28,426 nucleotides of DNA from positions 1-28,426 of the IMG/VR virus record IMGVR_UViG_3300017527_000601. The stretch is one strand, 5' to 3'. The stretch comes from a virus. The position numbers were made by a program, and so were the translations under genes. The notes beneath the pieces were generated by a model. It had not been told where the DNA came from. It searched no databases and worked only from the letters and a program-made list of their open reading frames with translations. Of the stretch, positions 11,317 through 18,849 are shown one piece after another (the first letter of the stretch is position 1; each line of letters opens with the position of its first letter).

Positions 11317-12687
11317 ATGATACTTAAAGATATATCTATTGATAGAATTGATATTGGAGATAGAGCAAGAAAAGACTACAAAGATGTACACGCCTTAGCA
11401 GCATCCATTCAATCCAAAGGTTTAATATGTCCTATCGCTGTTACAGTCCATCCTCAGATAGATAACTCTTACTTACTTGCTGCTGGTGGCAGAAGACTAG
11501 CTGCTTGCAGATCAATAGAATGGAAATCTATCCCCTGCAGAGTATATGAACATACCTTAACAGATTTAGAACTAAAATCTATAGAATTAGAAGAAAATGT
11601 TCAACGAGAAGATTTGGAGTTTGATGAACAGGCTTTTTTAATGAGAGAAATAGCGGATATTCAAGAACAGATTCATGGAAAGAAAACATCAACAGCTTTG
11701 GATGCTCCCGGTGTTTCTATGCGTGATACAGCTGATATGCTCGGAATTTCTCATGCTAAAATGTCGCAAGATATTAAGCTGGCTAACACAATGGATGCTA
11801 TGCCTGAGATAGATTGGAAGAAATGTAAAAATAGATCAGAAGCATTAAAGCTGGTAGAGATAATGAAAACAACTCTGGTTAGACAAGATTTAGCAAAGAA
11901 GGCTGAAAAAGCTTTAGGCAAGAAAGATAATTTTGCTTCCAATCTTGCTAATGCTTATATTATAGAAGATTTCTTCGAAGGTGTAAAAAGAATTCCAGAT
12001 GGTTCTATTGATCTGGTTGAAATAGATCCACCATATAGTATCAACCTTGAAGCAATAAAAAAAGTTGATAAGAGTCTCGGTTTAAAACCTTATCAATACG
12101 GAGAAGGAGGATATAATGAGATCAAAGGGTCAGATTATGAACTTTTCATGCGAAGAACGTTCGAAGAATGCTTTAGGGTCATGTCAACCAACTCGTGGCT
12201 TATCTGCTGGTTCGGACCGGAACCGTGGTTTGAAAGTATTTATAACTGGATTACGGAAGCTGGCTTCGACACTAGAAGACTCACTGCGAAGTGGGTTAAG
12301 GGAGAGGATAGTGATCACAGTGGATATGTCGAACGGACAAGTGGACAGACTAACAATCCAACCCTCTATCTGGCCCAAGCTAATGAGGAATTTTTCTACG
12401 CAAGAAAAGGAAAGCCGACGCTTGCCAGACCTGGTCGAACCAACATCTTCGGACACAAACCAGTCCCCCCAACCAGAAAAATCCACCCTACAGAGCGGCC
12501 TTTAGAACTAATGAACGATATCTTAACAACTTTTGCTATTGAGAATTCTAGAATTCTTGTTCCCTATGCTGGATCTGGTAACACAATGCTTTCTGCTGCG
12601 TTTAACAAGATGATACCGATTGGATTTGATCTAACAAAGGAATATAAAGAAGGATATGTGATTAGAATAGATGAAATCTTTAATTAA
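11317..12687 (+). CDS. ParB-like / DNA adenine methyltransferase fusion
   Basis: A 456-residue two-domain protein. Residues about 1-120 are ParB/Sulfiredoxin-like: LAAGGRRLAACRSI (about 54-67) and ELEENVQREDL (90-100). A helix-turn-helix follows at about 134-155 (SMRDTADMLGISHAKMSQDI). The C-terminal half is an S-adenosylmethionine-dependent methyltransferase with catalytic DPPY at 237-240 and a cofactor-binding VPYAGSG at about 415-421. That order (catalytic motif before cofactor motif) is the beta class, which modifies N6 of adenine or N4 of cytosine. DPPY favours adenine. Phages use such fusions for self-protection or regulation. The target sequence cannot be read from here. Confidence 0.85.
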   Translation: MILKDISIDRIDIGDRARKDYKDVHALAASIQSKGLICPIAVTVHPQIDNSYLLAAGGRRLAACRSIEWKSIPCRVYEHTLTDLELKSIELEENVQREDLEFDEQAFLMREIADIQEQIHGKKTSTALDAPGVSMRDTADMLGISHAKMSQDIKLANTMDAMPEIDWKKCKNRSEALKLVEIMKTTLVRQDLAKKAEKALGKKDNFASNLANAYIIEDFFEGVKRIPDGSIDLVEIDPPYSINLEAIKKVDKSLGLKPYQYGEGGYNEIKGSDYELFMRRTFEECFRVMSTNSWLICWFGPEPWFESIYNWITEAGFDTRRLTAKWVKGEDSDHSGYVERTSGQTNNPTLYLAQANEEFFYARKGKPTLARPGRTNIFGHKPVPPTRKIHPTERPLELMNDILTTFAIENSRILVPYAGSGNTMLSAAFNKMIPIGFDLTKEYKEGYVIRIDEIFN

Positions 12688-12702
12688 AAGGAGGAAATTA
12701 AA

Positions 12703-13200
12703 ATGGATCAGAAGACATTTAATCAGATTGTTGAAAACCAAAAAGAAGATTGTTATGCAACATTAATGGCTAAAGAGAAAGAATATTCTGATGGTAAAGA
12801 TCGACTTATTCAATTTAAGAATGTAGCAGCTATGAGAAACGTTCATCCGCTTGAAGCTCTGGCCGGTATGATGGCTAAGCACACTAGCAGTATTTATGAG
12901 ATGATTGACACCGTTGGAAGAGGTGGTTTTCCATCTATAGAAAAGTGGGATGAGAAAATTACAGATCATATCAATTATTTATTTTTACTTAGAGCTCTTA
13001 TTTTAGATATAGGAGCGTATCATGGGCATAACACATTAGCCTCACCAGAATCTAGTCTTACAGAACTAGGCAAAGCATTAAGAAGTGGAGAATCAAGCTT
13101 TGGTGACCCTTGTGAATCATCGAACGAATCTGTCTCAAAAACCTCAAAAGAATTGGAGGATTATAACCCTTATGAAGATGATAAATCCGATCCGGCATAA
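12703..13200 (+). CDS. DUF1599/MazG-like all-alpha protein
   Basis: A 165-residue protein whose first 110 residues contain KEYSDGKDRLIQFKNVA, HPLEALAGMMAKHTSSIYEMI and KWDEKITDHINYLFLLRALI. This pattern (aromatic-rich helix, KH..S, then acidic D...Y) resembles the all-alpha DUF1599 family, sometimes annotated as a nucleotide-modification-associated domain and related to MazG pyrophosphatases. The C-terminal 50 residues are a serine- and acid-rich disordered tail. AAGGAGG precedes the start. Proximity to the dCMP deaminase supports a nucleotide-pool role. The enzymatic activity is not certain. Confidence 0.6.
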   Translation: MDQKTFNQIVENQKEDCYATLMAKEKEYSDGKDRLIQFKNVAAMRNVHPLEALAGMMAKHTSSIYEMIDTVGRGGFPSIEKWDEKITDHINYLFLLRALILDIGAYHGHNTLASPESSLTELGKALRSGESSFGDPCESSNESVSKTSKELEDYNPYEDDKSDPA

Positions 13201-13396
13201 AATCAAGATGATTAAGGTCTCACAGCGTTCTCGTCATGATAGAATAATAAGTGTTCTGGATGATATTCTTACATTGATTGAAGAACGCTGTGGAAAGGAT
13301 ATTAATCCGAAAGATATAATAAGTGCTATGGAGAAAGAAAATGAACGAGATATACCAGCACAAGAACCAGAAACAAAACCAGAAGAAATGGGATAG
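13172..13396 (+). CDS. Small unknown protein
   Basis: A 74-residue protein overlapping the 3' end of the previous gene in another frame. The start at 13172 is the best placed behind GGAGG (13155-13159). ATG 13208 is an alternative. A basic N-terminus (HKIKMIKVSQRSRHDR) leads to a helix (IISVLDDILTLIEERC) and an acidic, proline-rich tail. It overlaps the deaminase start by 56 nt. Function unknown. Confidence 0.5.
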   Translation: MKMINPIRHKIKMIKVSQRSRHDRIISVLDDILTLIEERCGKDINPKDIISAMEKENERDIPAQEPETKPEEMG

Positions 13397-13892
13397 ACGT
13401 TTTCTTGGCGTTTGTGATCAGATATCCATGTGGTCATCTTGTTTATCTCGCCAGATTGGAGCCATTCTTGTTCGAGATAGAACGATAATTGCCACTGGCT
13501 ACAATAGCCCTCCACGTGGAATTCCTCACTGTGGAAAAGAACGAAGCAAGAAGGATAATACTCTGTTTAATGAACTACGACAAAACACAAAACTATTTGG
13601 AGACCATACCATGTGCCCTCGTCAACGTCTTGGTTATGATTCTGGCGAAGGTCTACATCTTTGTCCAGCTGCTCATGCAGAAGAAAATTGTATTATTAAT
13701 GCAGCTAGAATCGGTGTAATGGTTAAAGATTCTATTATGTATATGAATTGTCCGATTCCATGTAAAGAATGCTTGAAGAAAATTATTAATGCTGGGATTA
13801 GAGAGGTTGTTTGTACCGATCTAAAGACCTATGATAATCTATCAGTATTCTTAATTAATAATTCTAATCTAATAATAAGGACTTATGAATGA
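13341..13892 (+). CDS. dCMP deaminase family protein
   Basis: A 183-residue zinc-dependent deaminase that would convert dCMP to dUMP for thymidylate synthesis. The catalytic site is visible: His112-Ala-Glu114 (HAEEN) and Pro140-Cys141-X2-Cys144 (PCKEC). An extra segment between residues 60 and 110 with HCGKERSKK and MCPRQRL matches the second zinc site of phage and eukaryotic dCMP deaminases. The length fits the family (about 150-190). The start follows GGAGAAAG; an earlier in-frame ATG at 13323 is less well placed. No thymidylate synthase is visible in the window. Confidence 0.9.
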   Translation: MNEIYQHKNQKQNQKKWDRRFLGVCDQISMWSSCLSRQIGAILVRDRTIIATGYNSPPRGIPHCGKERSKKDNTLFNELRQNTKLFGDHTMCPRQRLGYDSGEGLHLCPAAHAEENCIINAARIGVMVKDSIMYMNCPIPCKECLKKIINAGIREVVCTDLKTYDNLSVFLINNSNLIIRTYE

Positions 13893-13972
13893 AAAGATTT
13901 ATTTATACTATCGTATTCTATATTTTGGCTATCGGAATGGTATGTTGGACTGAGACCTATCCTCTATGGTAA
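13889..13972 (+). CDS. 27-residue membrane microprotein
   Basis: MKRF followed by a hydrophobic span (IYTIVFYILAIGMVCW) and the end TETYPLW. AAGGA precedes the ATG, which overlaps the deaminase stop. The stop codon lies inside copy 5 of the 23-bp repeat, and the ending PLW recurs at the stop in copy 2. Function unknown. Confidence 0.5.
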   Translation: MKRFIYTIVFYILAIGMVCWTETYPLW

Positions 13973-13986
13973 TTAAATTAACAAAG
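13964..13986 (+). repeat. 23-bp near-palindrome, copy 5
   Basis: Core GGTAATTAAATTAAC with CTAT and AAAG flanks, identical to copy 1. It contains the stop codon of the microprotein gene and lies 16 nt before the exonuclease start. Confidence 0.92.
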
Positions 13987-14002
13987 GTGAAGGGAATATA
14001 AG

Positions 14003-14572
14003 ATGGAATTATTTTTCGATACTGAAACATCTGACATGGTAAAGTGGGGTGCACCTATATCTGACAAACGTCAGCCTTGGTTAGTTCAGATAGGAGCTAT
14101 TCTTTCTGACAAGAACATGATTTATGCAGAGTTAAATACCCTAATTCAACCTGAAGGCAGAAAAATAGCTGCTGATGCTTTTGGAGCTCATGGTATATCC
14201 GAAGAAATGGCTGAGTTAGCTGGAGTAAACGAAAGATCTGCATTAATAATTTTCGCATGTCTATTTAAAATAGCCGATGTTATCGTATGTCATAATGTAA
14301 GTTTTGATGATAAGATATTAGACATCGCTTTGAGTCGTCAAGATCCTCCCATACCATACGATTATTTAGACAAAATGTATTTCTGCACAATGAAGCAAAG
14401 TACTGATATATGCAAGATCAAAAGACCTGGAGGTGGTTATAAGTGGCCTAAATTACAAGAGCTTTATTATTTTCTATTCGGAGAACATTTTGTCGGAGCC
14501 CATGACGCTATGAATGACGTTAGAGCTACAAGAAGATGTTATTATGAGCTGAAAGAGCGAGAAAATGCTTAG
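14003..14572 (+). CDS. DnaQ-like 3'-5' exonuclease (DEDD family)
   Basis: A 189-residue exonuclease. Exo motif I is FFDTETSDM (Asp and Glu), motif II is CHNVSFDDKIL with the conserved Asp, and motif III is HDAMNDVRAT with His and Asp, which makes it the DEDDh subgroup. FGAHGIS between motifs I and II is typical of DnaQ. It could proofread or trim replication ends, although the polymerase that follows has its own exonuclease domain. GGTGAAGGG lies upstream of the ATG. It overlaps the polymerase start by 8 nt. Confidence 0.88.
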   Translation: MELFFDTETSDMVKWGAPISDKRQPWLVQIGAILSDKNMIYAELNTLIQPEGRKIAADAFGAHGISEEMAELAGVNERSALIIFACLFKIADVIVCHNVSFDDKILDIALSRQDPPIPYDYLDKMYFCTMKQSTDICKIKRPGGGYKWPKLQELYYFLFGEHFVGAHDAMNDVRATRRCYYELKERENA

Positions 14573-17054
14573 TTTCAAAGGCAAAACCTTCGTAAAACCA
14601 AGTGGTATGGTTGAGACTGCTAAATATGTCTTGGTAGGTGAACAACCATACAAGAACGAGGTACGTTATGGAAGACCTTTTGCAGGTCCATCTGGTCAAG
14701 TTCTGGATGATTGTTTCCGAGCTGTAGGTATTATGAGAAATGAGTGCTATATCACAAACGTAATAAAAGATATGGATGAACCTCTTGCGAAATATATCTA
14801 CATAAATAACCAAGGTGTTGTCTCAAAAATTAGCGATAAAGCAAAGGAATATATAGCTTCATTAAGATCAGAAATAAGAAAAGCTGAATCTTCAACAATT
14901 GTAGCAATCGGGAATGTAGCAATATATGCTTTATGTGGACTTACCAAACCTGCAGTAACCAAAAGGCGTGGTTCTGTTCTGGAATCCACTCTTCTTCCAA
15001 ACAAGAATGTAATTCCGATAATTCATCCATCTACTGTGGTACGTCCTAAAAACCAATATCTGAACAAGCTTCTTATTCAATTTGATCTTAAACGTGCTAA
15101 AGAAATAACTGAAGAAGGGTATAAACCAGAAGAATATTCCTTAATATTAAATCCTTCTTACAACGATTGTTTAATATATCTAAATAAAATAAAAGAAAGG
15201 GGATTAGATGGCATCACTATCGATTTTGATATCGAGCTGTTCAACGAGCAAGTTTCATGTATCTCATTTTCGCATAAACCAAAAGAAGCTATTTGTATTC
15301 CTTTCATTTCTTCAAACGGTGATCATTTTACTATTGAGCAAGAAAGATCCATATGGCTTCACATTGGGGAGATACTTGAAGACGAAAGAATTAAAAAAAG
15401 AGGCCAGAATGTGTCTTTTGATGCACACTTTCTGTTGCGACGTTACGGAATTAAGGCACGTCCACTTGATGATACGATGGTGGCACAAAAGATTATTATG
15501 CCAGACTATCCAATCGGTCTTGACTTTATTACCTCCATTTGGACTAAGCATCCATACTATAAGGACGAAGGAAAAGCTTGGAAGACGGGAATTTTTAACT
15601 GGAATGTAGAATGGGGTTATAATGCTAAAGATTCTTTGATGTGTCAGGAGTCAGCTCCGAAACAAAATATTGAGCTGGTTAAGCAAGATAATGTTAAAAC
15701 TTATGAACGTCAAGTGAAGATGATAGAGCCTCTGGTCTATATGCAAGAAAGAGGTATTAAAGTTGATGTAGAGGGGATGAAAGAAGCTCATAAAAAATTA
15801 GAAAGAGAAACAGATGAATTAAGAGAAGAACTAAATAAAATGGCTGGTTGTGATCTTAATCCTAATTCTCCTAAACAATTAATAAAATATTTCTATGGTA
15901 AATCAGGTCATGGACATAAAGCCTATAAATCAAGAAAGACTGGTTCTGCTACTACTGATAACAATGCAATGAAGAGGCTTATTCGTAAAGGTTTTGGAGA
16001 AGCTAAACTAATACAAACAATTAGGAAAAAAAGAAAGCAAGCATCAACCTACTTAAATCCGGAGAAAATAGACAATGACGGACGCATTCGATGTTCTTAT
16101 AATCCTGTTGGTACTAAGTTTTCTCGCATATCGTCTTCTAAGAACATTTTTGGGACTGGGATGAATATGCAGAATATTCCGCATGAGTTATTAAAATACT
16201 TTATCGCGGATGATGGTTATCTTTATTATTCTTTCGACTTATCCCAAGCTGAAAATAGAATTGTAGCTTATGTAGGTGATGTTATTCCTATGATAGAAGC
16301 ATTTGAAGGAGGAAAAGATGTTCACAGACTTACAGCTGGGCTTGTCTTCAATAAGGATGCAGATGAGATTTCAGACGAACCCAACTCGTCTACTCTTGGT
16401 GACGGAACACATAGTGAAAGATTCTGGGGTAAGAAGTCAAATCATGAACTCAACTACGATATGGGTTACAAAGCTTTCGCATTCGAACAAGAAATTCCAG
16501 AGCGTGAAGGAAAGCTTCTGGTCGACAGATATCATCATATATACCCAGGCGTTCGCAATACGTTCCATGTTTATGTTCGTAGGTGTCTTAGGGAGAATAG
16601 AACTATTACCAATCTTATGGGTAGACATACTCGTTTTCTTGGAGAGTGGGGAGACAAGCTATTCAAAGAGGGTTATTCGTGTATACCTCAAGGAACTGTG
16701 GGAGATGTCATTAACGAGAGAGGTGTTGAATTTATCTATTATAATCAAAAACAGTTTAGTGGAATTGAATTACTCACTCAAGTACATGATTCAATCGGGT
16801 TTCAAATCTCTATATCTATCCCCTGGACAGAACACGCGAGGATGCTTCTTGAGATTAAAGAATCTTTAGAAACATCTCTATCATTCCGTGGACGAGAATT
16901 CGTAATACCAGCTGATCTAATGATTGGATTTAGTATGTCCAAAAAAGACGGAAAAGAATTAAAAGGATCGGATTTTCCAACTAATAAATTTGAACTGGCT
17001 ACTAAACTAGAAATGATTCATAAGGAGCTGAGTGTCAAAGCGAATACTAAATGA
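14565..17054 (+). CDS. UDG-like domain fused to family A DNA polymerase
   Basis: An 829-residue replicative polymerase. Residues 1-165 resemble family 4/UdgX-type uracil-DNA glycosylases: GEQP (25-28), RPFAGPSGQVLDD (37-49), CYITNVIK (61-68), IGNVAIYAL (115-123) and HPS (154-156). The N-terminal CxxC of the Fe-S cluster is missing, so activity is doubtful. Residues about 215-365 are a 3'-5' exonuclease (Asp222-Ile-Glu224, Asp286, Tyr352-X3-Asp356). The polymerase domain has motif A DLSQAENR (Asp558), motif B R619-X3-K623-X2-NHELNY (626-631) and motif C QVHDS (739-743). No 5'-3' exonuclease is present. The position matching E. coli Phe762 appears to be His627. UDG-like extensions are known on some phage PolA enzymes such as that of SPO1. 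Confidence 0.92.
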   Translation: MLSFKGKTFVKPSGMVETAKYVLVGEQPYKNEVRYGRPFAGPSGQVLDDCFRAVGIMRNECYITNVIKDMDEPLAKYIYINNQGVVSKISDKAKEYIASLRSEIRKAESSTIVAIGNVAIYALCGLTKPAVTKRRGSVLESTLLPNKNVIPIIHPSTVVRPKNQYLNKLLIQFDLKRAKEITEEGYKPEEYSLILNPSYNDCLIYLNKIKERGLDGITIDFDIELFNEQVSCISFSHKPKEAICIPFISSNGDHFTIEQERSIWLHIGEILEDERIKKRGQNVSFDAHFLLRRYGIKARPLDDTMVAQKIIMPDYPIGLDFITSIWTKHPYYKDEGKAWKTGIFNWNVEWGYNAKDSLMCQESAPKQNIELVKQDNVKTYERQVKMIEPLVYMQERGIKVDVEGMKEAHKKLERETDELREELNKMAGCDLNPNSPKQLIKYFYGKSGHGHKAYKSRKTGSATTDNNAMKRLIRKGFGEAKLIQTIRKKRKQASTYLNPEKIDNDGRIRCSYNPVGTKFSRISSSKNIFGTGMNMQNIPHELLKYFIADDGYLYYSFDLSQAENRIVAYVGDVIPMIEAFEGGKDVHRLTAGLVFNKDADEISDEPNSSTLGDGTHSERFWGKKSNHELNYDMGYKAFAFEQEIPEREGKLLVDRYHHIYPGVRNTFHVYVRRCLRENRTITNLMGRHTRFLGEWGDKLFKEGYSCIPQGTVGDVINERGVEFIYYNQKQFSGIELLTQVHDSIGFQISISIPWTEHARMLLEIKESLETSLSFRGREFVIPADLMIGFSMSKKDGKELKGSDFPTNKFELATKLEMIHKELSVKANTK

Positions 17055-18228
17055 TTGGATAGATAATTATCTTATATATACTAAAAATTCAGAACCGCCT
17101 AAAATGTTTAGGCTTTGGTCTGCTATATCGACAATAGCCGCAGTACTACAACGCAAATGTAGGTTTAATTGGGGAAGCTTGGTTTTTTACCCTAACATGT
17201 ACACTGTTTTAGTCGGACCTCCAGCTGCTAGAAAAGGTACAGCTATGAATCAAGCTTTCCCATTTTTAGAACAATTAGATATTAAGCGTTCGGCTGAAGC
17301 TACTACTCGTGAAAGTTTAATCCAGCAACTAAAGAATTCTGCTGCCAATGATACTTCCCCAGATGGAAATTTTATCTTCCATGCATCATTAACTATCTGG
17401 GCTCAGGAACTTACTGTCTTTCTCGGCTATCACAATCATCAACTATTATCCGATCTAACTGATTGGTATGATTGTCGCCATCATTGGAAGTACCAAACTA
17501 AACACGAAGGAACAGATGAGATTACAGGAGTTTTTGTAAACTTATTTGGAGCTACCACACCGGATTTAATAAGATCTACTATGCCCTTGGATGCTATAGG
17601 TGGTGGTCTGACATCTAGGATGATATTTATCTTTGAAAGGAATAAAGGTAAGGTGGTATATTATCCCGGATTAACAAAGGAAGAACATATATTAGGGGAG
17701 AAATTAGCTGATGATTTAGCCCGAATACATATGATGAGAGGGAGGTTTAGAGTAGCTGATAATTTTATACCTGAGTGGGCTAATTGGTACTTAGCCCAAG
17801 AAGGAAATCCTCCATTTAGAGATAACCGTTTTGCCGGCTATTTCGAACGTCGAGCTACTCACATATTAAAACTTTGTATGATAGTTTCAGCATCTCGATC
17901 TGAAAGAATGATTATAACAATTAAAGATTTAGAAAGATCTATAGAAATTCTAACTATGACTGAAAGAAAAATGTCTCAGACTTTTTCTGGTGTCGGCCAG
18001 TCTCCTCATGCCGGAGTTCTTGTTCAAGTAATGAATGATATAGGTATGAAAGGTAAGATGACATTTTCTGAGTTATTAGATATCTATAAGAATGATGCTG
18101 ATAAGTGGACGTTGGAGAAGATTATGGATACACTTGTATCTACAAAATTTGTTATGAAGCCGGTTATAAAAGGATCGGAGATAACATATAAACATAGGGA
18201 AACATTTGAGAAGGAGGAGATTTTATGA
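17032..18228 (+). CDS. DUF3987-like helicase/ATPase
   Basis: A 398-residue protein with a GTG start at 17032, chosen because AAGGAG lies 5 nt upstream; it overlaps the polymerase end by 23 nt. A P-loop-like GPPAARKGTAM at about residues 62-72 is followed by WAQELTVFL, DLTDWYDC and NLFGATTPDLIRSTMP, then GGGLTSRMIFIFE with a probable arginine finger. This arrangement matches DUF3987-type phage proteins, often annotated as helicases or primase-helicase partners. The C-terminal 100 residues are a helical, winged-helix-like region. Its place after the polymerase supports the role of replicative helicase. Confidence 0.7.
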   Translation: MSKRILNDWIDNYLIYTKNSEPPKMFRLWSAISTIAAVLQRKCRFNWGSLVFYPNMYTVLVGPPAARKGTAMNQAFPFLEQLDIKRSAEATTRESLIQQLKNSAANDTSPDGNFIFHASLTIWAQELTVFLGYHNHQLLSDLTDWYDCRHHWKYQTKHEGTDEITGVFVNLFGATTPDLIRSTMPLDAIGGGLTSRMIFIFERNKGKVVYYPGLTKEEHILGEKLADDLARIHMMRGRFRVADNFIPEWANWYLAQEGNPPFRDNRFAGYFERRATHILKLCMIVSASRSERMIITIKDLERSIEILTMTERKMSQTFSGVGQSPHAGVLVQVMNDIGMKGKMTFSELLDIYKNDADKWTLEKIMDTLVSTKFVMKPVIKGSEITYKHRETFEKEEIL

Positions 18229-18503
18229 AAATATTAGAAATAAAATCATGTCGTCAATGTTATCATGCACAATGGCACGGACTTCCAGATTTTGATACTT
18301 GTGAATTAACTCGAAAAGAAATTGATTATCTAACTATTCCAGACTGGTGTCCCTTACCTACTGCCGCCCAATCAAGTGTTGAAGCGGATACGAGAAGGCC
18401 GTGCTGTAAAGATATGAAAACCGACCCGCTTGGCTGTGATCTTGTGTGTCCAATTTGTGGGCGTACCATCTATGGTAATTTAATTACCAAAGGGGAAACA
18501 TAA
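18225..18503 (+). CDS. Small cysteine-rich zinc-binding protein
   Basis: A 92-residue protein beginning in an ATGA overlap. Part 1 has CRQCYHAQW, DTCELTR and PDWCPLP, a four-cysteine phage zinc motif. Part 2 has RPCC and CDLVCPICGRT, a second metal site. The last residues, TIYGNLITKGET, are encoded by copy 6 of the 23-bp repeat, so the C-terminus may have been extended by the repeat. Function unknown. Confidence 0.6.
   Translation: MKILEIKSCRQCYHAQWHGLPDFDTCELTRKEIDYLTIPDWCPLPTAAQSSVEADTRRPCCKDMKTDPLGCDLVCPICGRTIYGNLITKGET
18470..18492 (+). repeat. 23-bp near-palindrome, copy 6
   Basis: Identical to copies 4 and 7. It is read through in frame at the 3' end of the upstream gene (codons for YGNLITK) and ends at AAAGGGG, the ribosome binding site of the gene at 18505. 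Confidence 0.92.
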
Positions 18504-18504
18504 A

Positions 18505-18849
18505 ATGCTAAAAACTATAGCTAAAACAATACATATCTTACATTGTGATAAAGCTCATGCTAATGAGTGGGAACAAGGTCTAGACAAATGCTACTGGTAT
18601 TTAGAAGATCAAATAGAAAGCTGCTGGGAACAACCAGACCATAAACAATATCTTGTTGATGCAGAAATACTCGTTCGCTTAATGATGGAAGATCCTAAGA
18701 AAGATATAACTGAGGAAGATATTAAAAAAGCTAATACTATTCTACTTAAGATTGCAGAAATATGTTCTCGGATTTCTTTCCTTACAAGTACTACAGAAGG
18801 AATTAACGGTATTGTATATAAAGCTATAAACAAAGCCCTATCATCATAA
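18505..18849 (+). CDS. Unknown helical protein, last gene of the rightward unit
   Basis: A 114-residue, predicted all-helical protein (LLKIAEICSRISFLTST...). N-terminal HILHCDKAHANEWEQGL holds a few histidines without a clear metal pattern. AAAGGGGAAACATAAA precedes the ATG. Its stop overlaps the end of the oppositely oriented giant gene by 6 nt, and I see no terminator hairpin in between. Function not recognised. Confidence 0.6.
   Translation: MLKTIAKTIHILHCDKAHANEWEQGLDKCYWYLEDQIESCWEQPDHKQYLVDAEILVRLMMEDPKKDITEEDIKKANTILLKIAEICSRISFLTSTTEGINGIVYKAINKALSS

Noticed and set aside
12116-12505. Overlapping frames on both strands inside the methyltransferase gene
   Set aside because: They are shadows of the strong ParB-methyltransferase frame, with no binding sites and no family features.
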